From Spirosoma fluviale (GTDB lineage: Bacteria > Bacteroidota > Bacteroidia > Cytophagales > Cyclobacteriaceae): a stretch of DNA of 49,359 nucleotides. The position numbers and the translations under genes were made by a program. The stretch covers positions 1 through 49,359 of the forward strand of contig CAMBMU010000011.1 of assembly GCA_945868725.1 (NCBI GenBank). The letters are read 5' to 3'. A model generated the notes under the pieces. The model saw only the letters and a program-made list of their open reading frames with translations. It did no database searches and had not been told where the DNA came from. Below are positions 7,408 to 16,071 of the stretch, one piece after another; position 1 is the first letter of the stretch, and each line of letters begins with the position of its first letter.

Positions 7408-8319
7408 ATGAAAAAATTACTGTTATTGAGCGCATTCGTTGCTGCTTCATTCATCACAAATGCCCAACAAAAGGCAGGTATAATTCTTGTCCAAGAAGAC
7501 AAAGGAAAAAGCTTCCAATTAGGTTCTGAAAAAAGTGTCCAAACAGTTTTGAAAGCGGTTGACGCATTCAATGCCGTTAATCACGACGCAGAAGTTTTAC
7601 TTTGGTCAGATGAATATGTGAAAAGAAGTGGGGAAGGTCATAAGAAAAGTATGGAAACATTAAAGTCTGTGAGCAACAAACCAATGGCCATTTTGCCTAT
7701 CAAGGTAGAAGGTTCTAGTAAGGAAATCGTCATGGTTCAATCGACGGAAGACCGGGTTTTCAAAAATGGCTCAAAACAAAGCTTGAATTTCTTTGAGATG
7801 TTTTTCATTGACGAAGCTGGAAAAATCGAAAACATGGTACAATACTCTTCTATTCCGGCAACGAATGAATTCGGTAAAACTTCCGGAGGAAAATACATCG
7901 AAAGTAAGTCAGGATCTGATGTAAATGGGAGAGCGCTCCAATTTTCAAACCGCGGGGAAGTCGCTGCCATTGAAAATTACGTGAAAGCATATAATGCGAT
8001 GGATGTCCAAGGAGTAGCTGCTGCATTGGCAGATGTCGTGACGGTTAATAATATTGATGGATCAATCAGCAAAATGACCAAAGAAAACCTTTCTTCCTGG
8101 TTTGCCAATTACACGTCATTAGATTGGAAACCCATTATTATTCTTCCTTTTAAAATAAAAGATACCGATCCTGCTTCAGGAATTATTGTATACTCTACAG
8201 AGAAACGTGTATCCAAAGATGGCACCGTTTGGGATAAAAATCTAATGGAGGTTTTCAGCTTCAACTTGGAAGGAAAAATCGATTCAGTTACTCAGTTTTC
8301 TAGAGAAAAATCCAAATAA
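7408..8319 (+). CDS. Secreted protein with two tandem NTF2/SnoaL-like domains
   Basis: 303 aa from the ATG at 7408, with a signal peptide (MKKLLLLSAFVAASFITNAQ) indicating export. The mature part is an internal duplication: KPMAILPIKVEG, QSTEDRVFKNG and EMFFIDEAGKIENMVQYS in the first half align with KPIIILPFKIKD, YSTEKRVSKDG and EVFSFNLEGKIDSVTQFS in the second. Each half also has an AFNAVNHDAEVL or AYNAMDVQGVAA helix, as in NTF2-like folds. Function unknown; such folds bind small ligands. It has its own terminator and sits between two copies of a Crp/Usp junction, so it may be a later arrival. A TTG 27 bases upstream is an unlikely start. Confidence 0.75.
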   Translation: MKKLLLLSAFVAASFITNAQQKAGIILVQEDKGKSFQLGSEKSVQTVLKAVDAFNAVNHDAEVLLWSDEYVKRSGEGHKKSMETLKSVSNKPMAILPIKVEGSSKEIVMVQSTEDRVFKNGSKQSLNFFEMFFIDEAGKIENMVQYSSIPATNEFGKTSGGKYIESKSGSDVNGRALQFSNRGEVAAIENYVKAYNAMDVQGVAAALADVVTVNNIDGSISKMTKENLSSWFANYTSLDWKPIIILPFKIKDTDPASGIIVYSTEKRVSKDGTVWDKNLMEVFSFNLEGKIDSVTQFSREKSK

Positions 8320-8399
8320 TTAAATCCATTGATCCATGCGAAATTTTGCATTAATAATAAAAAGACACAAAAAAATAGGTTAACCAAATTTGCCACCAG

Positions 8400-8429
8400 A
8401 AACCACCTCAAACGAAGTGGTTTTTTTTT
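8400..8429 (+). terminator. Rho-independent terminator of the NTF2-like gene
   Basis: Stem AAACCAC/GTGGTTT with two further inner pairs around a short loop, followed by a run of nine T ending at 8429. It lies about 80 bases after the stop codon. Confidence 0.8.
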
Positions 8430-8550
8430 ATTTTACTGCAGTGGTAGCAAATTGCCAAGACCGCTCAGAATCAAAAGGTCAACCTTATCGTTATGGGTAC
8501 CCTTACGATTGGCCTTCTCAAAGAAGGTTTACCTGCTGGTCCTGAACTAA
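8430..8550 (+). pseudogene. Possible degraded end of a second universal stress protein gene
   Basis: In one frame the sequence reads VNLIVMGTLTIGLLKEG, which resembles the UspA strand-loop motif. In another frame it ends KVYLLVLN followed by TAA at 8548-8550, resembling the usual PLLVL end. The stop directly abuts the Crp/Fnr stop at 8551, the same junction as at 7097/7098. A frameshift plus deletion would explain it; similarity is weak and judged by eye. Confidence 0.35.
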
Positions 8551-9207
8551 CTAGCGACTAATCAACTCTTCAAAATCGTCGCGGATATAAATTACATTTC
8601 TACCAAGCTCAACCCATTTCTTTTTTTCCAACTGCTTGAGCAACCGTGAAATCACCTCACGAGCCGTTCCCAATTCGTTGGCGATTTCTTGGTGCGTAGT
8701 GTGCAATTCATTGGACTTCAATTGCTTCATCTTCGTAACAATGTAGTTCATCAAACGCTCGTCCATTCGCTTGAAAGCCACAGCATCCAATACGGTCAGC
8801 ATCTCTTGAAAACGGTGTTGGTAGGTGCTCGAAACAAAATCCTTCCATTGCTTGAATTCATCTACCAATTGCTCATGAAGTTGAATTGGGATAAAAAGCA
8901 TGGAGGCTTTCTCTTCTACTATCGCTTTGATTTCACTTGGTCTTGCAGCGGAGCAACAGGTCAAGGAAAGTGCACAGGTTTCTCCCGATTCTAGGTAGTA
9001 CAAAAATAGCTCTTTTCCATCCTCATCCACCCGCATGATCTTGATAGATCCCTCCAGTACCAAAGGAACAGCCTTTATAAATTGCCCAGGTTCCATCAGC
9101 GTTTTTCCAGGTTCATAGGTTAAAAACTGACCTTTCTCCAACAAACGATCCAAGAGTTTGGGATCAGTTAAATTAGGAAGTGCTTGCCTGAGGATGTCTT
9201 TCGTCAT
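8551..9207 (-). CDS. Crp/Fnr family transcriptional regulator
   Basis: 218 aa. The N-terminal cyclic-nucleotide-binding-like beta barrel (about 20-120) lacks obvious cAMP-contact residues and instead carries CALSLTCC with three cysteines near residues 78-85, suggesting redox, sulfur or metal sensing rather than cAMP. A dimerisation helix follows, then a winged HTH (about 165-210; HQEIANELGTAREVISRLLK). The nearby TauE/SafE promoter contains a Crp-like site, so that gene is a likely target. A truncated paralogue of its C-terminus lies at 7098-7243 in the same orientation. Confidence 0.92.
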   Translation of the reverse strand: MTKDILRQALPNLTDPKLLDRLLEKGQFLTYEPGKTLMEPGQFIKAVPLVLEGSIKIMRVDEDGKELFLYYLESGETCALSLTCCSAARPSEIKAIVEEKASMLFIPIQLHEQLVDEFKQWKDFVSSTYQHRFQEMLTVLDAVAFKRMDERLMNYIVTKMKQLKSNELHTTHQEIANELGTAREVISRLLKQLEKKKWVELGRNVIYIRDDFEELISR

Positions 9208-9329
9208 GAATTAAAAGTAAGCTACAAAAATGAATTAGCACAAGGATTGAATTTAGTGAACTAAATCGCACAGGGTTTAAAAAAACACCATTCATCTAAA
9301 TCTTCCTACGTTCCTGTGAATTCAATTCT

Positions 9330-9337
9330 TAATTTTG
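9330..9337 (+). promoter_or_regulatory. Candidate -7 box for the TonB-dependent receptor gene
   Basis: TAATTTTG is an exact TAnnTTTG match, 16 bases before the ATG at 9354, implying a very short leader. No clear -33 TTG is seen. Confidence 0.45.
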
Positions 9338-9353
9338 ACTACTGCTATCCGCA

Positions 9354-11762
9354 ATGAAATTCTTAAGTTACTTTCTTCTACTTCTAGTTGGAACTAGTCC
9401 TCTTGCACTAGCTCAGCAACTCCGTGTCTTTGATTACGAAAGCCAGAAACCCCTTTCTGGTGTTCAGCTCGTTGATAAAAAATTAAAAGTAAGTACCTCC
9501 ACCACGGAAGAAGGAATTGCAAGCCTTTCCGAGTTTCAAGGCAAAAACCCGCTTACCTTTTCTCGACTAGGGTACAAAAACAAAACGCTTTCTTGGGAAG
9601 AACTCGAGGCATTGAACTACTTGATTTACCTAGAATCCAGTTCCCTTACCCTTGCCACCACGGTGATTTCTGCCTCACGGTGGAACCAAAATGAAGCCGA
9701 TGTTTCGGGAAAAGTACGTCAACTAGACTCCGAATGGCTTGACTTGCGCAATCCCGTCACCACTGCGGATTGGTTAGGATCCTCCGGAGAAGTATTTGTT
9801 CAAAAAAGCCAACTGGGAGGAGGAAGCCCGATGATTCGGGGATTTTCAGCCAATCGACTCCTTTACTCCATCGATGGGGTGCGGATGAATACGGCAATTT
9901 TTAGAAGTGGCAACCTCCAACAGGTGATTTCAATCGATCCATTTTCGCTTCAAAATACCGAGGTTCTTTTTGGCCCAGGAGCAGTAATGTACGGCTCGGA
10001 TGCCATTGGTGGGGTGATGGTCTTTGAAACACTACGTGCAGATCATGAAAATCAACAACTCAAAGGAAATGTGGTAAGCCGGTTTTCCTCCGCCTATTCA
10101 GAGGAAACGTTTCATGCAGACTTTAGCTATGGCAAAGGGAAATGGGCATTCGTCACAAGTGCCTCCTACTTTGACTTTGGGGATTTGATCATGGGAAAAA
10201 ATAAGGGTCAAGACTCCTATCTGCGGTCAACCTTTGTAGAACGAATCAATGGAATAGATCAAGAAATTACCAATCCCAACCCAAGAAAGCAAGTTGGTGC
10301 TGGGTACAAGCAGGTGAATCTGATGCAAAAAATCAGTTACAAAGCTTCCAAGAATTCTACTATTGATTATGCATTTCACTATTCCTCCACAGGAAATATT
10401 CCGCGTTACGATCGATTAATTGAAAAAAGAGATGGAAAATTGCGATTTGCCAGATGGGATTATGGCCCTCAACGCTGGATGATGCAGCAGCTCAACTGGA
10501 AGACCACAAATCCAACAAAGCTTTATGACCAAGCAAAAATTACAGTCGCTTCTCAATTCTTTGAAGAAAGTCGAATCGATCGTCGTGTGGGCAATGCAAC
10601 TCAATTTGAACGTATCGAAAAGGTTAATGCTTCTTCGATCAATGCTGACTTTATCAAAACCCTATTCAAATCCCAGTTCTTCAACTATGGGTTTGAAGCC
10701 GTAATCAATAAAGTGGAATCCAAGGGGCAATCGGTAAACATTTCCAATCAACTGGTGGCTACCGCCTCCTCACGTTATCCAAATTCGACCTGGACTTCGT
10801 GGGCGGTCTATGCCAACTATGTAGCTCCACTCAGTACCAGGTGGAAGATGCAATCGGCTTTACGCTACAATATCAATGGGATTCATGCAGACTTTTCCAA
10901 CAACCTGAAATTCTATCCACTTCCTGTACTCCAATTCAAGGACCAATACCATTCGATCACGGGTAATTTAGGATTCGTTTACCAAGTAGATCCCAGTTTC
11001 AGCATATCCCCACAAGTTGCAACCGGATTCCGTGCACCCAATGTGGATGATATGGGGAAAATTTTTGATTCCCAGCCGGGCAGTCTAATGGTTCCTAATC
11101 CACAATTACAACCTGAATATGCTTACAACGCTGAAATAAATCTGAATAAGGTACTCTTTGGAACAATTAAATTGGATGTAACAGGGTATTATACTTGGCT
11201 AGATCAAGCGATGGTTCGGAGACCTACCACTTTTAAGGGTCAAACGGAATTACTTTACAGTGGAGAGCTAAGCAAACTTTTTTCTATCCAAAATGCAGCC
11301 TATGCAGAGGTCAAAGGAATTCAAGCGGGAATTGAGTTGGCCTTGAGTCGTCAGCTCCTGTTCAGCTCCAATTACAACTGGCAAAAAGGAGTGGAAGAGT
11401 TGGACGACAAGAGCACCAGCCCATCACGGCATGCAGCGCCTAACTTTGGAGCAACTAAACTTCGGTTTCAAGGCAAAAAAATGACTCTAGAATTGAGTTC
11501 ACAATACAGTGCTGCCATGCCTTTTGAGAAAATGCCACAAGAAGAAATCGCAAAACCTGCCATCTATGCCACAGATGCCCAAGGCAAGCCCTATTCACCT
11601 TCCTGGATGATTATCAATTTCGCTGCGCGCATCCCCATCAGCCCAAGCATTCAAATCAATGCCGGGATCGAAAACTTAGGTGATCTGCAGTATCGAGGGT
11701 ATAGTTCTGGAATTGTCAGCCCAGGACGTAATTTCCAAGTATCGGTAAAAGGAACTTTTTAA
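9354..11762 (+). CDS. TonB-dependent outer-membrane receptor (heme/iron type)
   Basis: 802 aa. A signal peptide (to about residue 20, LALAQ) is followed by a short carboxypeptidase-regulatory-like domain (about 21-95), a plug domain (about 105-225) and a 22-strand-type barrel ending in the typical aromatic residue (VKGTF). The plug holds SPMIRGFSANRLLYSIDGVR and GPGAVMYGSDAIGGV, which resemble receptors for heme, hemoglobin or siderophores. Import would need TonB-ExbBD energy, not encoded here. Location just upstream of feoAB supports an iron role. A dispersed repeat separates it from feoA. Confidence 0.9.
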   Translation: MKFLSYFLLLLVGTSPLALAQQLRVFDYESQKPLSGVQLVDKKLKVSTSTTEEGIASLSEFQGKNPLTFSRLGYKNKTLSWEELEALNYLIYLESSSLTLATTVISASRWNQNEADVSGKVRQLDSEWLDLRNPVTTADWLGSSGEVFVQKSQLGGGSPMIRGFSANRLLYSIDGVRMNTAIFRSGNLQQVISIDPFSLQNTEVLFGPGAVMYGSDAIGGVMVFETLRADHENQQLKGNVVSRFSSAYSEETFHADFSYGKGKWAFVTSASYFDFGDLIMGKNKGQDSYLRSTFVERINGIDQEITNPNPRKQVGAGYKQVNLMQKISYKASKNSTIDYAFHYSSTGNIPRYDRLIEKRDGKLRFARWDYGPQRWMMQQLNWKTTNPTKLYDQAKITVASQFFEESRIDRRVGNATQFERIEKVNASSINADFIKTLFKSQFFNYGFEAVINKVESKGQSVNISNQLVATASSRYPNSTWTSWAVYANYVAPLSTRWKMQSALRYNINGIHADFSNNLKFYPLPVLQFKDQYHSITGNLGFVYQVDPSFSISPQVATGFRAPNVDDMGKIFDSQPGSLMVPNPQLQPEYAYNAEINLNKVLFGTIKLDVTGYYTWLDQAMVRRPTTFKGQTELLYSGELSKLFSIQNAAYAEVKGIQAGIELALSRQLLFSSNYNWQKGVEELDDKSTSPSRHAAPNFGATKLRFQGKKMTLELSSQYSAAMPFEKMPQEEIAKPAIYATDAQGKPYSPSWMIINFAARIPISPSIQINAGIENLGDLQYRGYSSGIVSPGRNFQVSVKGTF

Positions 11763-11823
11763 GGCCTCCATTAACTGCTCGATGTTCAGGCTCAATATCA
11801 GGCAACCGGTTTAAAATTTTCTG

Positions 11824-12006
11824 AATATCCGCTTTTTCACAACTAACTAAAGAAAACAAGGGTTGAAGTTCAATTAGGTGAGCTGTGGACCGTGGTCTGC
11901 CTGTAGACCGTGGACTGCCTGTAGACCGTGGTCTACGGTCTGTGAACGATTATCCGCAGTTTAAATAGTCGTGCTGAGCAACTGGCATGATTGCGGATAA
12001 TCACAT
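11824..12006 (+). repeat. Dispersed intergenic repeat, copy A
   Basis: One of three copies in this window (others near 34.6 and 44.2 kb, all in the same orientation). It begins with TATCCGCTTTTTCAC (11826-11840) and contains 2.6 tandem 18-base units of GACCGTGGTCTGCCTGTA (11888-11934). It ends with a perfect 10-bp inverted repeat GATTATCCGC (11948-11957) / GCGGATAATC (11993-12002) around a 35-base loop. It fills most of the 318-base gap between the receptor gene and feoA. No open frame or transposase is present. Confidence 0.85.
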
Positions 12007-12050
12007 AAAATTTCTTCGCTATTTTTCTTTAGATTCATTCCAAATAATGC

Positions 12051-12058
12051 TACTTTTG
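12051..12058 (+). promoter_or_regulatory. Candidate -7 box for feoAB
   Basis: TACTTTTG, an exact TAnnTTTG match, 22 bases before the feoA ATG. It lies outside repeat copy A, which ends about 45 bases upstream. No Fur box was confidently identified. Confidence 0.5.
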
Positions 12059-12080
12059 GGTAAAGGATTCGTACTTATCC

Positions 12081-12305
12081 ATGACCGCAGACCAACTCCA
12101 TCTCAATCAAACTGGACGAATAGTGGAAATCAGTTCCTCCCCATTAAAAATCAATTTGATGGAATTGGGTTTCCTTCCAGGAAAACAACTGACCTTACAG
12201 CATAGAGCTCCTTCGGGAGGTCCATTGGCTTTTCGGCTCGAGGAAACCCTCCTTGCGTTGCGGAAAAATGAAGCTGCATTGATTCGAATTGAATTGCTCT
12301 CCTAA
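12081..12305 (+). CDS. feoA: Ferrous iron transport protein A
   Basis: 74 aa, a single SH3-like FeoA domain (LNQTGRIVEI, LMELGFLPGKQLTLQH, then ETLLALRKNEAALIRI). FeoA is a small cytosolic partner of the FeoB ferrous iron channel and is thought to bind its GTPase region. The gene ends 2 bases before the feoB start, so the two are translated from one message. Confidence 0.93.
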   Translation: MTADQLHLNQTGRIVEISSSPLKINLMELGFLPGKQLTLQHRAPSGGPLAFRLEETLLALRKNEAALIRIELLS

Positions 12306-12307
12306 TC

Positions 12308-14440
12308 ATGGCTGCAAAAGAACCTTCTGAAGTACATTCTCCTCCTAGAATTGCAATCATTGGCAATCCCAATGTCGGCAAGTCCACCATCTTCAATTAC
12401 CTGACAGGCCTCAACCAAAAAATTGGAAATTACCCAGGTGTCACGGTAGATAAAAAGACTGGAGTTTTACAGATTCAAGGAGAGAATTTTGAGATCCTTG
12501 ATCTTCCTGGTACCTACAGCCTATTCCCCAATTCCGAAGACGAGATCATTGCACACCGGGTATTGAATAATCCCGAGCTTGAAAAAAGACCTGATTATGT
12601 CTTGATGGTGATTGATTCCACCCAACTTTCTAGGGGCTTATTTCTTGCTACTCAACTGATTGATTTGGGCGTAAACCTGACCATTATACTCAATATGTCA
12701 GATTTAGCTGCTGCAAAAAATATTGAAATTCGCAGCTTCGAGCTTTTCAAGCAACTAGGAGTCCCCATCCTTCAAACAGATGCAAGAAATCAAAAAGGGC
12801 TGGAGCCTATCAAGGAGCTTATCCACCAGCGGAATTTTTCAAAAGCCCCCCAATTTGTAGATATTTTGAAGGTAGTACCTCCTTCAATTCTAGACCTTGT
12901 CAAAGAGAAATTTGAACTTGAAAACGATTATCAGGCGTATCAAATGATTCGTTTTGGTGCCAAAGACAAGGCTATTTCAGAAGAAAAACGAAATTGGCTA
13001 GCTCAGGTACTGGAAGAAAATAAATTCAACTTAGAAGAGGTTCAGCTAGAGGAAACCAAGATTCGCTACAAGAAGATCACGGAATTATTGACCAAAGCAA
13101 TAACGAAAAAATCTTCGCCCAAAGCCAAATCATCCCTTGACAAGGTGGTCTTACATCCTTTCTTTGGATACCTCGTATTTATTGGAGTATTGCTTTTAAT
13201 CTTCCAAACTCTTTTTTCTTGGGCATCCTACCCCATGGACTGGATTGATGGGTTCTTTGCCGATGTGAGTGGCCGTGTTTTAGCTACTTTTCCTGAGGGG
13301 CCACTGACTCGTTTGCTTGCTGAAGGGGTTGTTCCAGGGATTGGTGGAGTAGTAATTTTCATTCCACAAATCGCATTGTTATTTGGTTTTTTGGCCATTT
13401 TGGAAGATACGGGCTACATGTCCCGCGTGGTTTTCTTGCTAGATCGCTGGATGCGTCCATTCGGACTTCATGGCAAAAGCATTGTTCCATTGGTATCCGG
13501 TGTGGCTTGTGCCATTCCAGGGGTGATGGCCGCTCGAAACATTTCCAATTGGAAGGAAAAAATGATCACCATCCTCGTCACCCCCTTGATGAGCTGCTCT
13601 GCCAGACTACCGGTATACATTATTTTGATTGGACTGAGTGTCCCTGAGGAACAAGTATTTGGCTTTATCAATCTCCAAGCACTTGCTCTCCTGTGCCTCT
13701 ACCTATTAGGAGTATTTGGGGTTTTGGGCACTGCATACCTGCTTAAAGTCATCCTCAAAACGGATGAGAAGAGTTTCTTGATGACCGAACTCCCTTCCTA
13801 CCGAATTCCACGATGGAAAGATGTGGGCATCACCATGTTTGAAAAATCTAAAACCTTCGTTTTTGAGGCTGGTAAAGTTATTTTGGCCATATCCATCGTG
13901 CTTTGGGTTTTGGCATCCTATGGCCCACCTGCCACCATGGATGAAATTCGACAGCAGGGAATCGCTCAGCAGGAGCAGGCAACAAGTCCAGAACAAGTGG
14001 CACTGATTGAAGCAGAAACCAATTCCCTATTGCTTGAGAATTCATTTATTGGCATCATGGGAAGGGCGATTGAGCCCGCCATTCAACCCTTGGGATACGA
14101 TTGGAAAATTGGGATCGCGCTTATTACTTCTTTTGCAGCGCGAGAAGTATTTATTTCTACAATTGCTACCATTTACAGCATTGGTGGCGACCTAGAGGAC
14201 GACTTGACTATTCGTGAAAAACTCGCTGCCCAGGTGAATGCCAGCACGGGTGAGAAAACATTCACTCCTGCTACCTCCTACTCCTTACTCGTCTTTTATG
14301 TGTTTGCCATGCAATGCATGAGTACCTTGGCCGTGGTCAAAAGAGAAACAAAGGGCTGGAAATGGCCAATTATTCAAACGGCCTACATGAGTGCATTAGC
14401 TTACCTCATGGCATTTATCACCTTTCAAATTTTCTCCTAA
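12308..14440 (+). CDS. feoB: Ferrous iron transporter B
   Basis: 710 aa inner-membrane Fe(II) transporter. The N-terminal G domain shows GNPNVGKSTIFN (G1), the switch I region GNYPGVTVDKK, DLPGTYSL (G3) and NMSD (G4). A helical guanine-nucleotide-dissociation region follows, then the membrane domain from about residue 285 with two Gate repeats; the second half includes GVACAIPGVMAARNI and SCSARLPVYIILIG, carrying the conserved cysteines. Length is normal for FeoB. The last helices (YVFAMQCMSTLAVV) are intact. Its stop codon overlaps the start of the small protein downstream by one base. Confidence 0.95.
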   Translation: MAAKEPSEVHSPPRIAIIGNPNVGKSTIFNYLTGLNQKIGNYPGVTVDKKTGVLQIQGENFEILDLPGTYSLFPNSEDEIIAHRVLNNPELEKRPDYVLMVIDSTQLSRGLFLATQLIDLGVNLTIILNMSDLAAAKNIEIRSFELFKQLGVPILQTDARNQKGLEPIKELIHQRNFSKAPQFVDILKVVPPSILDLVKEKFELENDYQAYQMIRFGAKDKAISEEKRNWLAQVLEENKFNLEEVQLEETKIRYKKITELLTKAITKKSSPKAKSSLDKVVLHPFFGYLVFIGVLLLIFQTLFSWASYPMDWIDGFFADVSGRVLATFPEGPLTRLLAEGVVPGIGGVVIFIPQIALLFGFLAILEDTGYMSRVVFLLDRWMRPFGLHGKSIVPLVSGVACAIPGVMAARNISNWKEKMITILVTPLMSCSARLPVYIILIGLSVPEEQVFGFINLQALALLCLYLLGVFGVLGTAYLLKVILKTDEKSFLMTELPSYRIPRWKDVGITMFEKSKTFVFEAGKVILAISIVLWVLASYGPPATMDEIRQQGIAQQEQATSPEQVALIEAETNSLLLENSFIGIMGRAIEPAIQPLGYDWKIGIALITSFAAREVFISTIATIYSIGGDLEDDLTIREKLAAQVNASTGEKTFTPATSYSLLVFYVFAMQCMSTLAVVKRETKGWKWPIIQTAYMSALAYLMAFITFQIFS

Positions 14441-14556
14441 TGGGACAGCAACTCCTCGTCATCCTTGCCGTGCTTGGGGCTAGCTACTACCTCATCCGTA
14501 AATTTTTTCAAAAACCAAAAGGTGGGGCTACTTGCGACAAATGTGCCAAGTCCTAA
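14440..14556 (+). CDS. Small FeoB-associated Cys-containing membrane protein
   Basis: 38 aa. The start overlaps the feoB stop (TAATG), indicating translational coupling. One membrane helix (LLVILAVLGASYYLI) is followed by a basic stretch and a CDKC pair. Very short FeoB-associated cysteine-rich proteins are known downstream of feoB; this looks like a minimal Bacteroidota version that could help assemble or gate FeoB or pass on iron. The small size makes the assignment context-dependent. Confidence 0.8.
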   Translation: MGQQLLVILAVLGASYYLIRKFFQKPKGGATCDKCAKS

Positions 14557-14607
14557 ACTCTGGCCAAAGGGTATGGATTTCCCAATTATTTTTGTGAAGT
14601 TTGGCTT

Positions 14608-16071
14608 ATGCGAAAAATAGCCTTTCAAAGCATACAAACCACTATTTTTTCCTATATAGGTGTGGTACTGGGCTATATAAATGTCCTATGGCTTTATCCT
14701 TACGCCTTGGACACCACCCAACTGGGAACATTTCGCACCATTCAAGATTTAGGATTGCTGCTCGTACCCTTTGCACAGTTGGGTTTAGGGCATGGAATCA
14801 CACGCTATTTCCCCAAACTCGAGCGAAATCAAGGTGCCTTGCTTACCTTCAGTTTGCTATTTTCCTTCCTAGGATTTGGCGTCGTAGCGCTCCTATTTTT
14901 TGGATTTAAGCAACAGGTGATTTCCCTATTTGCTTCTAATTCCCCAGAGGTCATCAATTTTCTTGGCGTAGCCTTAGTTGTTGCCTTGTTTTCAGTTTGG
15001 AGTAGTGTGCTGGATGCCTTTGCACGATCCTTCATCAAAGTTGGCATCCCCACTTTCTTTAGAGAGGTCTTCCTTCGACTCCTTACCTCCATCTTGGTCG
15101 CCCTTTACTTGCTCAAGTGGATTGATTTTGACCAAGTAATGCAGGGATTGGTGGGAGTATATGGCCTCTCCATGTTTGGAGTCGCCTTTTACCTTGTTTG
15201 GTTGGGTGTGTTTAAATTCGATTTTTCATGGAACAAGTTTCCAAGCGGCTTTAAAAGCTCGCTCCTCAAATACAGCTTGCTGACCTTTTTGGCTACTGCT
15301 GCTTCCACGCTCATCCTAAAAATTGACTCGGTCATGATCAGCTCCATGCTGAGCTTGGAAGCCAATGCCATTTATTCCATCGCATTTTACATGGCACTCG
15401 TGATTGAACTTCCAAGAAGGGCTATTTCACAGGTTGCCATGCCCTTGATAGCCGAACATTTTGCACAGCAGCGAATTCAAGAAATCAACCTCCTCTACCG
15501 GCAATTATCAAATCGGCAGCTCTACATCTGCTTGCTTATCTTCGCACTAATTTGGGCCAATATCGATTCGATTTATCACTTTGTACCCAATCGGGAAATC
15601 TACCAAACTGGAAAATGGGTGGTCTTCATTATTGCCCTTGGAAAATTGGTGGATGTAGCCTTTTCATTAAATAGTGAGATCCTAGTATTTTCCTCTTACT
15701 ACCGATTTAATCTGATCCTGACTGTAAGCATGAGCGTTTTGCTAGTTGCTGCAAATTATTTTTTAATTCCAGTAATGGGTATCGAAGGTGCTGCCATAGG
15801 TTCTGCTGCAGTCATGCTCGCCTACAACTTCGTAAAGTATGCTTACCTCAAATGGCGGCTTCAATTGGATCCTTTTAGCTTGGAAACTTTGAAGATTATG
15901 GCTGTAGGTACAATTTCCGTCCTAGCACTGTACCTAAGCCCAACCCTAAGCTCCCCATTTCTCTCCCTAGTCGTCACCTCGGGAATCATCGTAGCAGTTT
16001 TTGTAGGCAGCTCCGCACTTTTGGGGGTAGGCAAAGAAGAGTGGGCTTGGCTAAAAAATAGAGGAAAATAA
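14608..16071 (+). CDS. Polysaccharide flippase (MOP/Wzx-like)
   Basis: 487 aa with about 14 predicted membrane helices. The layout resembles the oligosaccharide flippase branch of the MOP superfamily, including an N-terminal FSYIGVVLGYINVLWLYPYA and a mid-protein KIDSVMISSMLSLEANAIYS segment. It would move a lipid-linked sugar across the inner membrane. No glycan gene cluster surrounds it here, although two glycosyltransferase-like genes lie 17 kb away. It begins 51 bases after the small Feo protein and may be partly cotranscribed. Confidence 0.85.
   Translation: MRKIAFQSIQTTIFSYIGVVLGYINVLWLYPYALDTTQLGTFRTIQDLGLLLVPFAQLGLGHGITRYFPKLERNQGALLTFSLLFSFLGFGVVALLFFGFKQQVISLFASNSPEVINFLGVALVVALFSVWSSVLDAFARSFIKVGIPTFFREVFLRLLTSILVALYLLKWIDFDQVMQGLVGVYGLSMFGVAFYLVWLGVFKFDFSWNKFPSGFKSSLLKYSLLTFLATAASTLILKIDSVMISSMLSLEANAIYSIAFYMALVIELPRRAISQVAMPLIAEHFAQQRIQEINLLYRQLSNRQLYICLLIFALIWANIDSIYHFVPNREIYQTGKWVVFIIALGKLVDVAFSLNSEILVFSSYYRFNLILTVSMSVLLVAANYFLIPVMGIEGAAIGSAAVMLAYNFVKYAYLKWRLQLDPFSLETLKIMAVGTISVLALYLSPTLSSPFLSLVVTSGIIVAVFVGSSALLGVGKEEWAWLKNRGK

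Noticed and set aside
9208..9353. Crp autoregulatory site upstream of the Crp/Fnr gene
   Set aside because: No palindrome similar to the one at the TauE/SafE promoter was found in this gap; only a 7-of-8 match to the -7 box.
11824..12006. CRISPR array or integron attC site as explanation for repeat copy A
   Set aside because: Tandem units are directly adjacent without spacers, there are only 2.6 units, no cas or integrase genes exist, and the stem lacks attC core sites.
12007..12080. Fur box ahead of feoA
   Set aside because: The AT-rich leader has no clear 19-base Fur-type palindrome, so iron regulation is not supported by sequence here.
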